Positions 33,090 through 42,281 of a DNA stretch of 64,000 nt are shown in pieces. The notes under the pieces were generated by a model that was not told where the DNA came from, did no database searches, and worked only from the letters and a program-made list of their open reading frames with translations. How positions within the stretch are numbered: the first letter of the stretch is position 1; each line of letters starts with the position of its first letter. The translations under genes were made by a program, and so were the position numbers. The DNA comes from Dysgonomonas sp. 25 (lineage in GTDB: Bacteria > Bacteroidota > Bacteroidia > Bacteroidales > Dysgonomonadaceae), in assembly GCF_010501075.1 (NCBI RefSeq), contig NZ_QVMN01000002.1:1-64000 (forward strand), written 5' to 3'.

Positions 33090-33716
33090 ATGAAAAACCT
33101 GATCATTTTTGGAGCAGGAGACCTCGGGAAGTTTATAGCCTATAACATCGATATGTTCGGTGGGGAGTATAATATCCTCGGATTTATGGATGATGATCCT
33201 GATAAAGCCGGGCAAATCCTCTGCGGATTGCCGGTATTGGGGACAGACTATTTAGAGTCGAATAAAACGGCTGATTTATGTATGGTTATAGCGGTAAGCT
33301 CTCCCGAAGCCAAAGAGTGTATTCTGAAAAAGCTAAAGCCTTACAGAATCGACTTTCCCAATTTCATTTCACCCGCTTGCTGGATATCAAAAGGCGTGGA
33401 AATCGGTTGCGGTGTATTGATATATCCCAATAGCACAATCGATTTCGAGACGGAGATAGGCGATTTTGTAACCATCAATGCCGGATGTTCAGTCGGTCAT
33501 AACAATAGGATAGGGCGCTTCTCTACCTTATCTCCCGGCGTCAATCTGGCAGGGTTTACAAAGATAGACGAGAAAGTGAGCTTAGGTATCGGCTGTTGCT
33601 CGATACAAAATGTCAGGATAAACAGCCGGAGCGTGATAGGCGGACAGGCGATGTTGATAAATGATGTCGAACAAGGAAGAACCGTAGCAGGTGTACCTGC
33701 ACAAATAATAAAATAG
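33090..33716 (+). CDS. PglD-like sugar O/N-acetyltransferase
   Basis: 208 aa from the ATG at 33090 (MKNLIIFGAGDLG). An upstream in-frame start at 33042 would overlap the previous gene and add a non-conserved tail, so the later one is preferred. The N-terminal Rossmann-like domain (FGAGDLGKFIAYNI, then GFMDDDPDKAG) and C-terminal left-handed beta-helix (hexapeptide repeats, NAGCSVGHNNRIGRFSTLSP) match the PglD/NeuD family. With catalytic His in the VGHN stretch it should N-acetylate the UDP-4-amino sugar. It sits between the transferase and aminotransferase genes. Confidence 0.88.
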   Translation: MKNLIIFGAGDLGKFIAYNIDMFGGEYNILGFMDDDPDKAGQILCGLPVLGTDYLESNKTADLCMVIAVSSPEAKECILKKLKPYRIDFPNFISPACWISKGVEIGCGVLIYPNSTIDFETEIGDFVTINAGCSVGHNNRIGRFSTLSPGVNLAGFTKIDEKVSLGIGCCSIQNVRINSRSVIGGQAMLINDVEQGRTVAGVPAQIIK

Positions 33717-34886
33717 ATGGAATCGGAAAGAATATGGTTGTCTATTGCCCAAATGGGCGGAAGCGAACAAAAGTATATCCAAGATGCTTTTGATAGGAAC
33801 TGGATTGCCCCGTTGGGGCCTAATGTTAACGGATTCGAGAAGGATCTCGAAAGTTTTCTGGGAGAAGGATGCCATGTGGTAGGCCTTAGCTCGGGAACAG
33901 CAGCTTTGCATTTAGCGCTGATACAATTAGGCGTAGAAACCGGCGATGAGGTTATATGCCAGTCTTTTACCTTTTCGGCGTCGGCCAATCCCATTATGTA
34001 TCAAGGGGCGATACCTATATTCGTGGATAGCGAAAAGGATACATGGAATATCTCTCCCGAATTACTGGAAAAGGCTATCATCGACAGGAAAGTGGGAACA
34101 GGAAAATATCCTAAGGCGATTATTCTTGTCCACCTCTATGGCATACCTGCTAAAATGGATGAGATTCTGGCTATTGCATCCAAATATAATATACCCGTCA
34201 TAGAAGATGCTGCCGAAGCACTGGGTTCGGAATATAACGGAACTAAATGCGGTACATTCGGCGAGTTTGGGATATTGTCTTTCAATGGGAATAAGATCAT
34301 AACCACCTCGGGAGGTGGTGCACTTGTCTGCAAACGGTCGGAACAGGCACAACGGGCTATCTTCCTTGCCACTCAGGCAAAGGAGGACAGGCCATACTAT
34401 CATCACGAGAAGGTAGGCTATAATTACCGGTTGAGCAATATTTGCGCAGGGATAGGACGGGGGCAGATGGAGGTCTTGCGACACCATCTGGCTCGCAGGC
34501 GAGAGATTCATGCCTTGTATTCCGAACTATTAGCAGACATCGAAGGGATATCCGTCATGCAATGCCCGGATGCAAACTTCCATTCTAACTATTGGCTGAC
34601 TTGTATTACGATTGATAGTAAAATGTTGGGGATAACAGCAGATGATATCCGTTTATACCTCGATTCGGTCAATATCGAGTCTCGCCTCTTGTGGAAACCT
34701 CTTCACATGCAGCCCGTATTCAAGCTATATCCTGCTTACGTGGATGGCACATCCGAAAGGCTTTTTAACGAAGGGCTTTGCCTGCCTTCGGGTTCTTCGC
34801 TGAAAGATAAGGATATAGAAAGAGTTGTCTCGCAATTAAGAAAATGCATAACAATCCAATATAAAACAAACCAGATTAGATTATGA
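33717..34886 (+). CDS. DegT/DnrJ/EryC1-type sugar aminotransferase (PglE-like)
   Basis: 389 aa PLP enzyme of the sugar aminotransferase family. Visible motifs are GLSSGTAALHLAL near the cofactor phosphate, VIEDAAEALGSEYNG with the pyridine-nitrogen Asp, and the Schiff-base Lys in FNGNKIITTSGGGAL (about residue 192). The C-terminal substrate loop has SNYWLTCI. It starts directly after the acetyltransferase stop and overlaps the next gene by 4 bp. It should aminate C4 of the keto sugar made by the dehydratase at the head of the locus. Confidence 0.92.
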   Translation: MESERIWLSIAQMGGSEQKYIQDAFDRNWIAPLGPNVNGFEKDLESFLGEGCHVVGLSSGTAALHLALIQLGVETGDEVICQSFTFSASANPIMYQGAIPIFVDSEKDTWNISPELLEKAIIDRKVGTGKYPKAIILVHLYGIPAKMDEILAIASKYNIPVIEDAAEALGSEYNGTKCGTFGEFGILSFNGNKIITTSGGGALVCKRSEQAQRAIFLATQAKEDRPYYHHEKVGYNYRLSNICAGIGRGQMEVLRHHLARRREIHALYSELLADIEGISVMQCPDANFHSNYWLTCITIDSKMLGITADDIRLYLDSVNIESRLLWKPLHMQPVFKLYPAYVDGTSERLFNEGLCLPSGSSLKDKDIERVVSQLRKCITIQYKTNQIRL

Positions 34887-35614
34887 AAACCACATTCAGA
34901 TTACTCGTAGGAGTATTTATCACATTTTTACTCAGTTCCTGTTCATCATACCGGGATGTCGCATATTTTCAGGATTTTGAAAAGATAGGACAACTTGCCG
35001 CCTTTCAGGATTATGAACCGAAGATAAAGAAAGACGATATGCTCAATATCGTTGTCTCCGGCCCGAACAAAGATGTTGTTGCCCCGTACAACAACGAAAA
35101 GAAAAGTTATATCGTAGATATAGAAGGCTTTATCGACCTGCCTGTGTTGGGAGAGATACAGGTCGAAGGGCTTACGCTACGGGAATTGTCTGACAAGCTT
35201 ACGGCCGATATATCCAGGGATATCAGGAATGTAACCGTGAACGTATCCTTGGCAAATTATAAGATAACCATATTGGGCGAAGTCCGCAAGCCGGGCACTT
35301 ATACCATAGAGAGCGAACGGACAACCATCCTGCAAGCTTTGGGGATGGCAGGCGATCTCACCTTTGATGCAAAGCGCAGTAATGTGATGTTGATTAGGGA
35401 GATAGATGGCGAGTATAAATATATAAAGATTGACCTCCGCAAATCCGAGATTCTTTCTTCGCCTTATTTCTATCTCTGCCAGAACGACGTACTATACGTC
35501 ACCCCTACGTCGACCCGCGCATTCACCGGATCGAGCCAGTCCTCCATTATCCCTATCATAACCTCTTCGCTGGGGTTGATAATATCAATAGTTGCTTTAA
35601 TTATCAGCCTTTGA
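34883..35614 (+). CDS. Wza-like polysaccharide export lipoprotein
   Basis: 243 aa. Lipoprotein signal with lipobox in FLLSSCSSY. Poly_export domain (KIKKDDMLNIVVSGPNKDV), one SLBB-like domain (NYKITILGEVRKPGTYTIE) and a C-terminal hydrophobic helix (IIPIITSSLGLIISIVALII). It forms the outer-membrane export channel with the Wzc-like protein encoded next. It lacks the extra SLBB repeats of E. coli Wza, which is normal for Bacteroidetes. ATGA overlap with the aminotransferase gene. Confidence 0.93.
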   Translation: MKTTFRLLVGVFITFLLSSCSSYRDVAYFQDFEKIGQLAAFQDYEPKIKKDDMLNIVVSGPNKDVVAPYNNEKKSYIVDIEGFIDLPVLGEIQVEGLTLRELSDKLTADISRDIRNVTVNVSLANYKITILGEVRKPGTYTIESERTTILQALGMAGDLTFDAKRSNVMLIREIDGEYKYIKIDLRKSEILSSPYFYLCQNDVLYVTPTSTRAFTGSSQSSIIPIITSSLGLIISIVALIISL

Positions 35615-35662
35615 TTATAAGCATCTGATTTGTAAATGATTTAATAAGATATTTTGAAAGAC

Positions 35663-38065
35663 ATGACAGATAGAGAGTTTCTGAAGAAGGAGCAAACAAC
35701 TAAAATAGATTTCCGTAGAATACGTGCTATTTTATGGAGCATCAAGTATGTATTGCTGGCATCGATCATCATATGCGTGGGCTGTACTTATTTGTATTTG
35801 CATTATACAACACCGGAGTATAGAAAGAGTATAACGGTTGTGCTGACGAACCAGCAAAGCCAGTATTCGGACAATTACCAGTTGGTTTCGAATACCTTAG
35901 GTACAAGGACAGAGAAGGGAAATGATAACCAGATATTCGTCCTGAAATCAGCTAAGCTGATGAGTAAGGTAGTCGAACAGGGAGGCTTCAATGTAAGATA
36001 TTTCAATAAGGGAAACTTTGTTGATAGAGAGCAATATAAAGACACTCCTGTTGTATTCTCGTTTACGCCGAAGGAGAAGAAATATGAAAACGCTGATATC
36101 GATATGGAAATAACCTTCTCTGGAGGGAAGGGCGTGTTTGTCGATTCATTATTGATTAATGGCGACCCCGTCTCTTTACCTGCCGGGAAAGTGGATTTCG
36201 AACAAAGTATCGATACACCTTCGGGAACTATCAGCCTGAAAGTGAGGGGAAATATAAACCCATCAGATCTGAATGGACAAATGCGTATTACCCGGTCGAG
36301 TCTGGAAGTGGCAGCGAGACAGTTGATAGGAAAGATGGATATAATTTCTTCGGCTCAACAAGAGAACCTCTTGCTTATCTCATTGACAGAGGGGCATCCC
36401 AAGCGGGCAGAGGATATTCTGAATACCTTGATCGAAGAATATAATATCTTGTCCAAGGAGAATGATAGCCAGAGCATACTGAATACCATTGCCTTTTTGG
36501 ACGAGCGTATTTCGACACTGGAAGAGGATCTGAAAGCGGTGGAAGGCTCGTATGCTGAATACAAGACTGCCAACCAATTGCTCGATTTGGGCTCTAAGTC
36601 GCAGATAGTTGTGAATACCAATCAGGGATATAAAGAGCAGCTGAATAACCTGAGATTACAACTCAACCTTTTAGAGAGCCTCAAGAAATCTTTTCAGAGC
36701 AAGGAATATAAGCTTATACCTGTTAATATCGGTATCACTGACGGGATGCTCAACTCGTCCATTTCCCAATACAATCAGTATGTTATCGATCGTAACAGGC
36801 TATTAGCCGCATCGAGCGAGAATAATCCTAAAGTGCAGGCTGTGGATGAATTGCTGCTTTCGCTGAAAGAGAATATCAAGCAATCGATCACAAATCTGGA
36901 AGCGGGTTATAATCTCCAGTTGCAATCCATTGCCAGACAACAAAATCAGAATCAACGGGAATTGGTTTCGATGCCTTCCAAACAGTTGGCTCTGACGCGG
37001 ATGTCGCGCTTGCAACAAGTGAAAGAACCCCTTTATATCCTTCTGCAACAGAAAAGGGAAGAAGCTTTGTTGACATTATCCTCTTTATCCAACCGCGCCT
37101 ATGTGGTAGACAAAGCCTTCGGGTCGAACTCCCCGGTTCTATCCCAGAAGAAAGAGATTTACCTGTTTGCATTATTTATCGGCCTTATGATTCCGATAGC
37201 TATTGTGGTAGCGATGAATGTATTTCGCGAGAAGATTATGTTCGAAAAGGATATTGTAGAACGGACGGATATCCCCTTGTTAGGTACTATCCCGTCGGCA
37301 GAGAAAAACAGGAAATCACCGATGAAAGCCAAGATAATAACTCATACAGGGCGCGATCCTCTCACGGAAAGCTTCCGCATGTTACGTTCCAAATTGGAGC
37401 GGCTCAGCATCGACAAGAAAAAGCAGGGGGGAGTGATTCTTCAGGTTTCTTCTTCAGGCCCGTGGGAAGGGAAAAGCTTTATTTCGATTAATATGTCCTT
37501 ATCATTGGCGTATTTGGGGAAGAAGGTTCTGCTGATAGGCTCGGATTTGCATAAACCGGCTCTGAATAAATATCTGGAAATAGACAATGATGAGATGGGA
37601 TTATCCAGTTATCTGGCCGGAGAGATAAAAGATGTAGACCAGATTATCATTCCACACAAGGATACCGAGAACTTAGATATCATCCCTGCCGGCCCCATAC
37701 CACCCAATCCGAGCGAATTACTTTCGCTCCCTTTGGTAGGCGAAATGTTAGATGAACTACGATCCCGCTACGATTATATTATAGTGGATTCTGCGCCGTT
37801 TCTTGTTGTTTCCAGTGGATTCATTATGAGCAAATACGTCGATTCTACCTTGTATATTCTCAGATCCGGCTATACCAAATTCTCTATCATAGATACACTG
37901 AATAATGTAATCCGCGAAGGAAGCATCGATTCCATAATGCTCATGCTGAACGCCGTCAATTATAACAAAGTTTCTATTTATGGGGCAGGAGGACTGGGCG
38001 AGAGCTACAGTTATGGATACAGTTATGAATATGTCGATTATTATAAGAAAAAGGGCAAATACTAA
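35663..38065 (+). CDS. Wzc-like chain-length regulator and tyrosine kinase
   Basis: About 800 aa from the ATG at 35663. The upstream TTG at 35654 is in frame but less likely. Two membrane helices (near 30-55 and 495-515) flank a large periplasmic Wzz/GNVR region with coiled coils (LDERISTLEEDLKAVEGSYA). The cytoplasmic BY-kinase domain has Walker A SSGPWEGKS (about 595), Walker A' VLLIGSDLHKP and Walker B YDYIIVDSAPF. The C-terminus ends in a tyrosine cluster (YSYGYSYEYVDYYKKKGKY) for autophosphorylation. It controls chain length and export with the Wza-like protein. A terminator-like hairpin follows. Confidence 0.93.
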   Translation: MTDREFLKKEQTTKIDFRRIRAILWSIKYVLLASIIICVGCTYLYLHYTTPEYRKSITVVLTNQQSQYSDNYQLVSNTLGTRTEKGNDNQIFVLKSAKLMSKVVEQGGFNVRYFNKGNFVDREQYKDTPVVFSFTPKEKKYENADIDMEITFSGGKGVFVDSLLINGDPVSLPAGKVDFEQSIDTPSGTISLKVRGNINPSDLNGQMRITRSSLEVAARQLIGKMDIISSAQQENLLLISLTEGHPKRAEDILNTLIEEYNILSKENDSQSILNTIAFLDERISTLEEDLKAVEGSYAEYKTANQLLDLGSKSQIVVNTNQGYKEQLNNLRLQLNLLESLKKSFQSKEYKLIPVNIGITDGMLNSSISQYNQYVIDRNRLLAASSENNPKVQAVDELLLSLKENIKQSITNLEAGYNLQLQSIARQQNQNQRELVSMPSKQLALTRMSRLQQVKEPLYILLQQKREEALLTLSSLSNRAYVVDKAFGSNSPVLSQKKEIYLFALFIGLMIPIAIVVAMNVFREKIMFEKDIVERTDIPLLGTIPSAEKNRKSPMKAKIITHTGRDPLTESFRMLRSKLERLSIDKKKQGGVILQVSSSGPWEGKSFISINMSLSLAYLGKKVLLIGSDLHKPALNKYLEIDNDEMGLSSYLAGEIKDVDQIIIPHKDTENLDIIPAGPIPPNPSELLSLPLVGEMLDELRSRYDYIIVDSAPFLVVSSGFIMSKYVDSTLYILRSGYTKFSIIDTLNNVIREGSIDSIMLMLNAVNYNKVSIYGAGGLGESYSYGYSYEYVDYYKKKGKY

Positions 38066-38132
38066 CTCTCTTTTAACACAAGCGACAACCTTTCCGCAAA
38101 AGCAGCTGAACAACATGTAGATATAGGGAACT

Positions 38133-38159
38133 CACCGGTGATGTTACACATCATTGGTG
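38133..38159 (+). terminator. Hairpin between the Wzc gene and the 62-aa peptide gene
   Basis: CACCGGTGATG and CATCATTGGTG pair over 11 bp (two G-T wobbles) with a TTACA loop. A T6 run occurs 13 nt later. It may terminate or attenuate transcription before the embedded peptide-modification cassette, giving that cassette partly separate expression. Confidence 0.45.
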
Positions 38160-38195
38160 TAAATCCTTAGATTTTTTAGTAATAATTAAAACTGA

Positions 38196-38384
38196 ATGAA
38201 AATGAAAAGAAAGAATGAAAAGATGAAGGAAAGCTACGTTTCTCCTCTCGTCGAGGTGATTGAAGTAGACGTAGAAGAAGGATTTGCGATGTCGGCAAGC
38301 ACCGAGATCAATGCCGCTGCGAATGATTTTACGACCAACAATTTCGACCCGAATGATGGTGGTAGTACAATGGGACATTTTTAA
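38196..38384 (+). CDS. Small peptide with YxxP motif, candidate precursor
   Basis: 62 aa. The N-terminus is very basic (MKMKRKNEKMKESY). Then comes YVSPLVEVIEVDVEEGFAMS, and an Asn/Thr/Ala/Ser-rich tail ending GGSTMGHF. Small Bacteroidetes proteins with a Y-x-x-P-x-V/L-E-V-I-E core are common and uncharacterised. The YxxP pattern also resembles the leader motif (YxxPxL) bound by PqqD-like recognition elements in lasso-type systems. A PqqD-like protein, HPr-kinase-like protein and S24/S26 peptidase are encoded just downstream, so this is the best substrate candidate. An alternative start at Met10 (38223) is possible. Function uncertain. Confidence 0.65.
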   Translation: MKMKRKNEKMKESYVSPLVEVIEVDVEEGFAMSASTEINAAANDFTTNNFDPNDGGSTMGHF

Positions 38385-38422
38385 CTGATGTTGAACGATT
38401 GTTTAAAAAAAAATTAAAAAAA

Positions 38423-39406
38423 ATGATGAAAAAAGTAGTATTTGCGTTGCTGGCCTTGTCGGCCGGCTTGTGTTCATGTAGCCAAAGTGATGAACCGAAC
38501 AATGTACCGGACAAGTATGTAAGTGTAACAATCGGTACTAAATCCGAAGTGTTGGAAAAGAGTATTATCGAGCCTGGAGGAACGACCAGCTGGGATGTGA
38601 ATGATGTGGTAAACATCATCGATGCCAATGGTACAGTTCAGCCATTTACTTATGCCGACGAAACAGCGAAAGCGTCTGCCAAATTTACGGGATTGCTGCT
38701 CGCCAATCAAGGATCGCAAGTGTATAAGGCATATCATGCTCCCGAAAACTCTATCGTCTCTCTGAACGGACAGTCGCTGTTTATCGAGAGAAAGGATATT
38801 GAAATCGATGAACATGGGATAGAGAATAACTCAGCTATGTTCGGTTCTTATTGCCCGATGGTGGCTATGCCGGTCGAGTTTGATGCGAATGATACGAGTG
38901 GAGATAAGCCGTTACAATTCTATCAATTAATGTCGATGATCGAAGGCCGCGTTTCGTTGAGAACGGAAGAAGATGGATATTATTTGGCTAAGAGATTCGA
39001 CGAAGTAAGGTTCGAAATACAAGCCAACGGTTCGATGCCATTTTATAAAACAATAGAACTGGCATTGGATAGACTTACTGTTGATTCCAAGGTAGGAGAC
39101 ATCAACGAATGCATCGTGAATAACGGTAATTCTGAGATGACAGACTACATGTGCACCATCATGCACATGGAAGAGCGTAGTATAGCCGAGTTGAAGGAAG
39201 AATATAAAAAATTAGGTTCGTTCCCTATTCCTATATTTGCTCTTCCTACAGACCTCGAATTCGACTACACTGCAACTGTAAGTTTCTATTATAAAGGTAA
39301 TCCACAGTTGATACTGCAAGGTAGCGCTACTGCCGAACGCCTGAATCCGGTAGGACTGAATGTCCTCAATTTCGATCATAACAAGATCGTACCTATATAT
39401 AACTAA
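38423..39406 (+). CDS. Fimbrillin-like (Mfa-like) surface lipoprotein
   Basis: About 327 aa from the ATG at 38423, preceding a lipoprotein signal (VVFALLALSAGLCSCSQ). A TTG at 38399 is also in frame but adds only a lysine-rich tail. The mature part shows the fimbrillin-like pattern TSWDVNDVVNIIDANG followed by beta-strand-rich sequence, and a C-terminal strand NPVGLNVLNFD. Such proteins form or decorate Bacteroidales fimbriae, or are stand-alone surface lipoproteins. Located between the 62-aa peptide and the PqqD-like gene, and followed by a strong hairpin, it may be transcribed with the peptide only. Partnership with the modification cassette is unproven. Confidence 0.8.
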   Translation: MMKKVVFALLALSAGLCSCSQSDEPNNVPDKYVSVTIGTKSEVLEKSIIEPGGTTSWDVNDVVNIIDANGTVQPFTYADETAKASAKFTGLLLANQGSQVYKAYHAPENSIVSLNGQSLFIERKDIEIDEHGIENNSAMFGSYCPMVAMPVEFDANDTSGDKPLQFYQLMSMIEGRVSLRTEEDGYYLAKRFDEVRFEIQANGSMPFYKTIELALDRLTVDSKVGDINECIVNNGNSEMTDYMCTIMHMEERSIAELKEEYKKLGSFPIPIFALPTDLEFDYTATVSFYYKGNPQLILQGSATAERLNPVGLNVLNFDHNKIVPIYN

Positions 39407-39418
39407 TTCTTAAATTAT

Positions 39419-39456
39419 GCTATAAGGGGCTTTATAGCCCTTTATAGCTCTTTTAG
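39419..39456 (+). terminator. Intrinsic terminator after the fimbrillin-like gene
   Basis: GCTATAAGGGGCT and AGCCCTTTATAGC form a 13-bp stem (one G-T wobble) around TTAT at 39419-39448, followed by TCTTTTAG. It begins 13 bp after the fimbrillin-like stop. It would partly separate the peptide/fimbrillin pair from the PqqD gene starting at 39477. Confidence 0.7.
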
Positions 39457-39476
39457 CTAACTATTTATCAAAAAAG

Positions 39477-39749
39477 ATGAGAATCAGAAAAGGCTTTAAA
39501 GTACAGTCGGTAGGAGGTGAAAATATTATACTCCTGCAAGGAACATACGGTGTGGATACGACCAAGATTATGTCATTCAATCAAACATCTCTTTTTTTGT
39601 GGAATCTGTATGAGAATAAGGATTTTACGGTGGAGCAGGTGGCAACTTCCATCATAGAAGAATTCGGCATAGACAGAGATTTAGCCCTCAAAGATGCTGC
39701 GGCCTGGATTGATGCATTAGTTCAGAACAGACTTATCGAACTACAATGA
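39477..39749 (+). CDS. PqqD-family peptide-recognition protein
   Basis: 90 aa, the size and pattern of stand-alone PqqD/RRE proteins: beta-strands (FKVQSVGGENIILLQ, TYGVDTTKIMSFNQTSLFLW) then helices (FTVEQVATSIIEEFGID, then DAAAWIDALVQNRLIE). PqqD proteins bind leader peptides and present them to modifying enzymes. The 4-bp ATGA overlap with the nucleotidyltransferase gene indicates coupling. Its likely ligand is the 62-aa peptide encoded 1.1 kb upstream (inference). Confidence 0.87.
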   Translation: MRIRKGFKVQSVGGENIILLQGTYGVDTTKIMSFNQTSLFLWNLYENKDFTVEQVATSIIEEFGIDRDLALKDAAAWIDALVQNRLIELQ

Positions 39750-40870
39750 CAAGCATGACAGATATATTCTTCACCTTGCTTCGGCTAAGCCTGAATGTCA
39801 ATAAAAATAGCGAGGATTGCTGTTTATCGGTATTTGCTAATACTCAGAGCAAAGATTGGGAACGATTGTTCGACCTTTCGTCAAGGCAGGGAGTCCTGCT
39901 TTTATCCTATGGCGGTTTGCAGTATTTGCCTGCGAAATTGCAGCCACCCCGTCAGTTGAAGCTGCGCTGGTGCGTAAATGTCCTGAAAGGGAGTGAGCGA
40001 TATGAGTATTATAAATCCATTATAACGAAGCTGTCGAACCTGTTTTCTGATAAGGATGTCGAGTTTCTCTTGATCAAAGGGGTTACCATATCCGAGCTAT
40101 ATCCTGTTCCGTACCTGCGGGAGAGTGGGGATATAGATATTTATTTGCCGGAAGAATCGGAACAGGCTAACGATCTGATTGTTTCGCTGGGCGTAAGAAT
40201 GGAGAACGAAATCCCCAAGCATACGACTTTTGTTATAGATGGCATACCCATCGAAAACCACCATACGTTTTTTGATACAACCTTGCATTTCCAACGAGAA
40301 GGCCGTTTGTATCAGAAAATGGAGAATATCCTCCGGGGCATGCTTTCGGAAGGAGCTTACCCGTCGGTGAACTGGAACAATGTGTTTCAATTACCTCCGC
40401 AAGTGGCAGCACTTTACTTTATTGGGCACACATTCAGGCATTTTTGCTGTTTAGATATGAACATCAGGCAACTGTGCGACTGGACGATCTTTTTTAGCAA
40501 GCACAAAAATGATATCGACAGCAAGCTGTTATCTTCTCAGATAGCAGAACTGGGATTAGAGAAGTTTGTATGCCATATTAATTCTTTTTGTGCCGATTAT
40601 CTTGGGTTTAATCCCTATTTTATGATTCCATCCGAAGAGGATGCTCATGCAGAACGGTTTATCATGAAAACAGTTATGCCTTACCGGGCTACGCTCAAGA
40701 TGCATATCCCTGTTGTTAATGTATTGCGTTACCTTTTTCGGAGGAATAATATATATCGAAGATACCTCGGGAAAGTAGGCATCTCGGAGTTTCTGCTTCC
40801 TGAAATCAGGAGTTATTTCGCCTATCTGCTGAAACGGAGATGGCGACAGGTAAGTAAGGTGCAAAATTGA
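39746..40870 (+). CDS. Nucleotidyltransferase-family protein (NTP_transf_5-like)
   Basis: 374 aa, no signal peptide. The core FLLIKGVTISELYPVPYLRE followed by SGDIDIYLPEE matches the uncharacterised nucleotidyltransferase family (PF14907-like), with the D-x-D metal site. HTFFDTTLHF and GHTFRHFCCLDMNIRQLCDW are further family-like motifs. Members co-occur with PqqD-like, HPr-kinase-like and ABC transporter genes in peptide clusters such as paeninodin-type lasso loci. It could nucleotidylate a phosphorylated peptide or lipid; this is not established here. Confidence 0.82.
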   Translation: MTSMTDIFFTLLRLSLNVNKNSEDCCLSVFANTQSKDWERLFDLSSRQGVLLLSYGGLQYLPAKLQPPRQLKLRWCVNVLKGSERYEYYKSIITKLSNLFSDKDVEFLLIKGVTISELYPVPYLRESGDIDIYLPEESEQANDLIVSLGVRMENEIPKHTTFVIDGIPIENHHTFFDTTLHFQREGRLYQKMENILRGMLSEGAYPSVNWNNVFQLPPQVAALYFIGHTFRHFCCLDMNIRQLCDWTIFFSKHKNDIDSKLLSSQIAELGLEKFVCHINSFCADYLGFNPYFMIPSEEDAHAERFIMKTVMPYRATLKMHIPVVNVLRYLFRRNNIYRRYLGKVGISEFLLPEIRSYFAYLLKRRWRQVSKVQN

Positions 40871-40890
40871 TTCATTGAAAGAGTTATACT

Positions 40891-42255
40891 ATGAAAAACA
40901 GGTACATAGCAGAAGTTGCTAATAGCCGTAAATGGGTGTTATATTTGTGTGTGTTTGCATGCTTCGTTTCGCTGTTTATGCTGAACTCCCTATTTCCCAT
41001 TTTCACCGATGACTGGGTTTATACCTTTATATTCAGGAGCGACCCGCCGGTGCGCATCACAGGCATTCGGGAGATAATAGATTCACAATACAATCACTAC
41101 TTCACATGGGGCGGGCGCTTTGTTGTCCACCTTATAGCACAGTTCCTGTTGATGCTGAAACCGTGGATGCACGATTCGCTGAATGCTTTAGCCTTCACGC
41201 TCTTACTCTGGCTGATATACCGGATTTCGAATTATAATAACCCCATCAGCCCCATCGTATTTGTCTTTATTTACTTCCTTGTATACTTTTTCCAACCGGC
41301 TTTTGCTGCCACCATCCTGTGGATAACCGGCAGTGCCAACTATCTATGGGGAACCCTGATTATTCTCCTGTTTATATATCCTTACTACCTGTTTTTTAGG
41401 AATCCCGGATATAAACTCAAAGGCATCATGGTTGCTATCGGCTTCTTTATCGGAGGGATTCTCGCCGGATGGACGAATGAGAATATGGCTGTGGCCGTCC
41501 TTCTGATGCTTGTCTTTATGTGTTTCTATTTCCGGAGGAGAGGGGAATTGCCCCGATGGGCTGTTGTAGGCCTTATAGGATTCAGTATAGGATGCGTATT
41601 GCTTTTAGCTGCTCCGGGAAATTATGTCAGGATGGAGGTTGCAAGCGCAAATGCCCAACCTGTCACGATAGCAGATACGTTGATAAGCAGGCTGTATACC
41701 ATGTTCTACCATTATCTATATTATGGCTTGCCGTTAATCCCCATCTATATAATCGGGCTGGTAGCATTGCTGAAAAGTAAGCAAACAACACGCGAAGAGC
41801 GTCGGATGATACTCTTTATATCGGCTGTTTTCGTTATCACTGCCCATATCGCCTTTGCCGTAATGATTGCATCGCCCCAGTTCCCGAGCCGGGCACTATT
41901 TGGCGTCGTCACCTTTGCCATTATCGCTATCGGCATACTATATGCCAATATCAGGATAGCAAGCCCTTCCGCCAAGGTATTGAAAGTATCAGGTATGATA
42001 TTGCTGATAGGTATATTGGGTTATAAATACTATCAGCAATATAATGCGTTGAGCTATGCCAACGAGCAGTGGGAGAAGCGCTATACTTATGTATTGCAGC
42101 AGAAGGTGCAAGGAAACCTGCATATAGAACTAACAGAGAAAATAATAACAGCACCGGAATACCATTTGCACGAACTCTCCACCGATTCGGCTATATGGTA
42201 TAATAAGGCCTTCGCAAAATATATGGGTGTGAAATCTGTAAAAGTCACGGAATAA
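40891..42255 (+). CDS. Polytopic membrane protein (DUF6056-like)
   Basis: 454 aa with about ten to eleven membrane helices and a periplasmic loop after helix 1 carrying FTDDWVYTFIF. The D-D/W pair in this first loop and the overall layout recall GT-C-type glycosyltransferases and DUF6056 proteins of Bacteroidetes glycan loci. A soluble C-terminal tail of about 60 residues (YANEQWEKRYTYVLQQ) follows. It may transfer a lipid-linked sugar at the periplasmic face. It sits within the PqqD/HPrK cassette. Function unproven. Confidence 0.72.
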   Translation: MKNRYIAEVANSRKWVLYLCVFACFVSLFMLNSLFPIFTDDWVYTFIFRSDPPVRITGIREIIDSQYNHYFTWGGRFVVHLIAQFLLMLKPWMHDSLNALAFTLLLWLIYRISNYNNPISPIVFVFIYFLVYFFQPAFAATILWITGSANYLWGTLIILLFIYPYYLFFRNPGYKLKGIMVAIGFFIGGILAGWTNENMAVAVLLMLVFMCFYFRRRGELPRWAVVGLIGFSIGCVLLLAAPGNYVRMEVASANAQPVTIADTLISRLYTMFYHYLYYGLPLIPIYIIGLVALLKSKQTTREERRMILFISAVFVITAHIAFAVMIASPQFPSRALFGVVTFAIIAIGILYANIRIASPSAKVLKVSGMILLIGILGYKYYQQYNALSYANEQWEKRYTYVLQQKVQGNLHIELTEKIITAPEYHLHELSTDSAIWYNKAFAKYMGVKSVKVTE

Positions 42256-42281
42256 GGTACATCCAAACCAAAATAGTTGCA

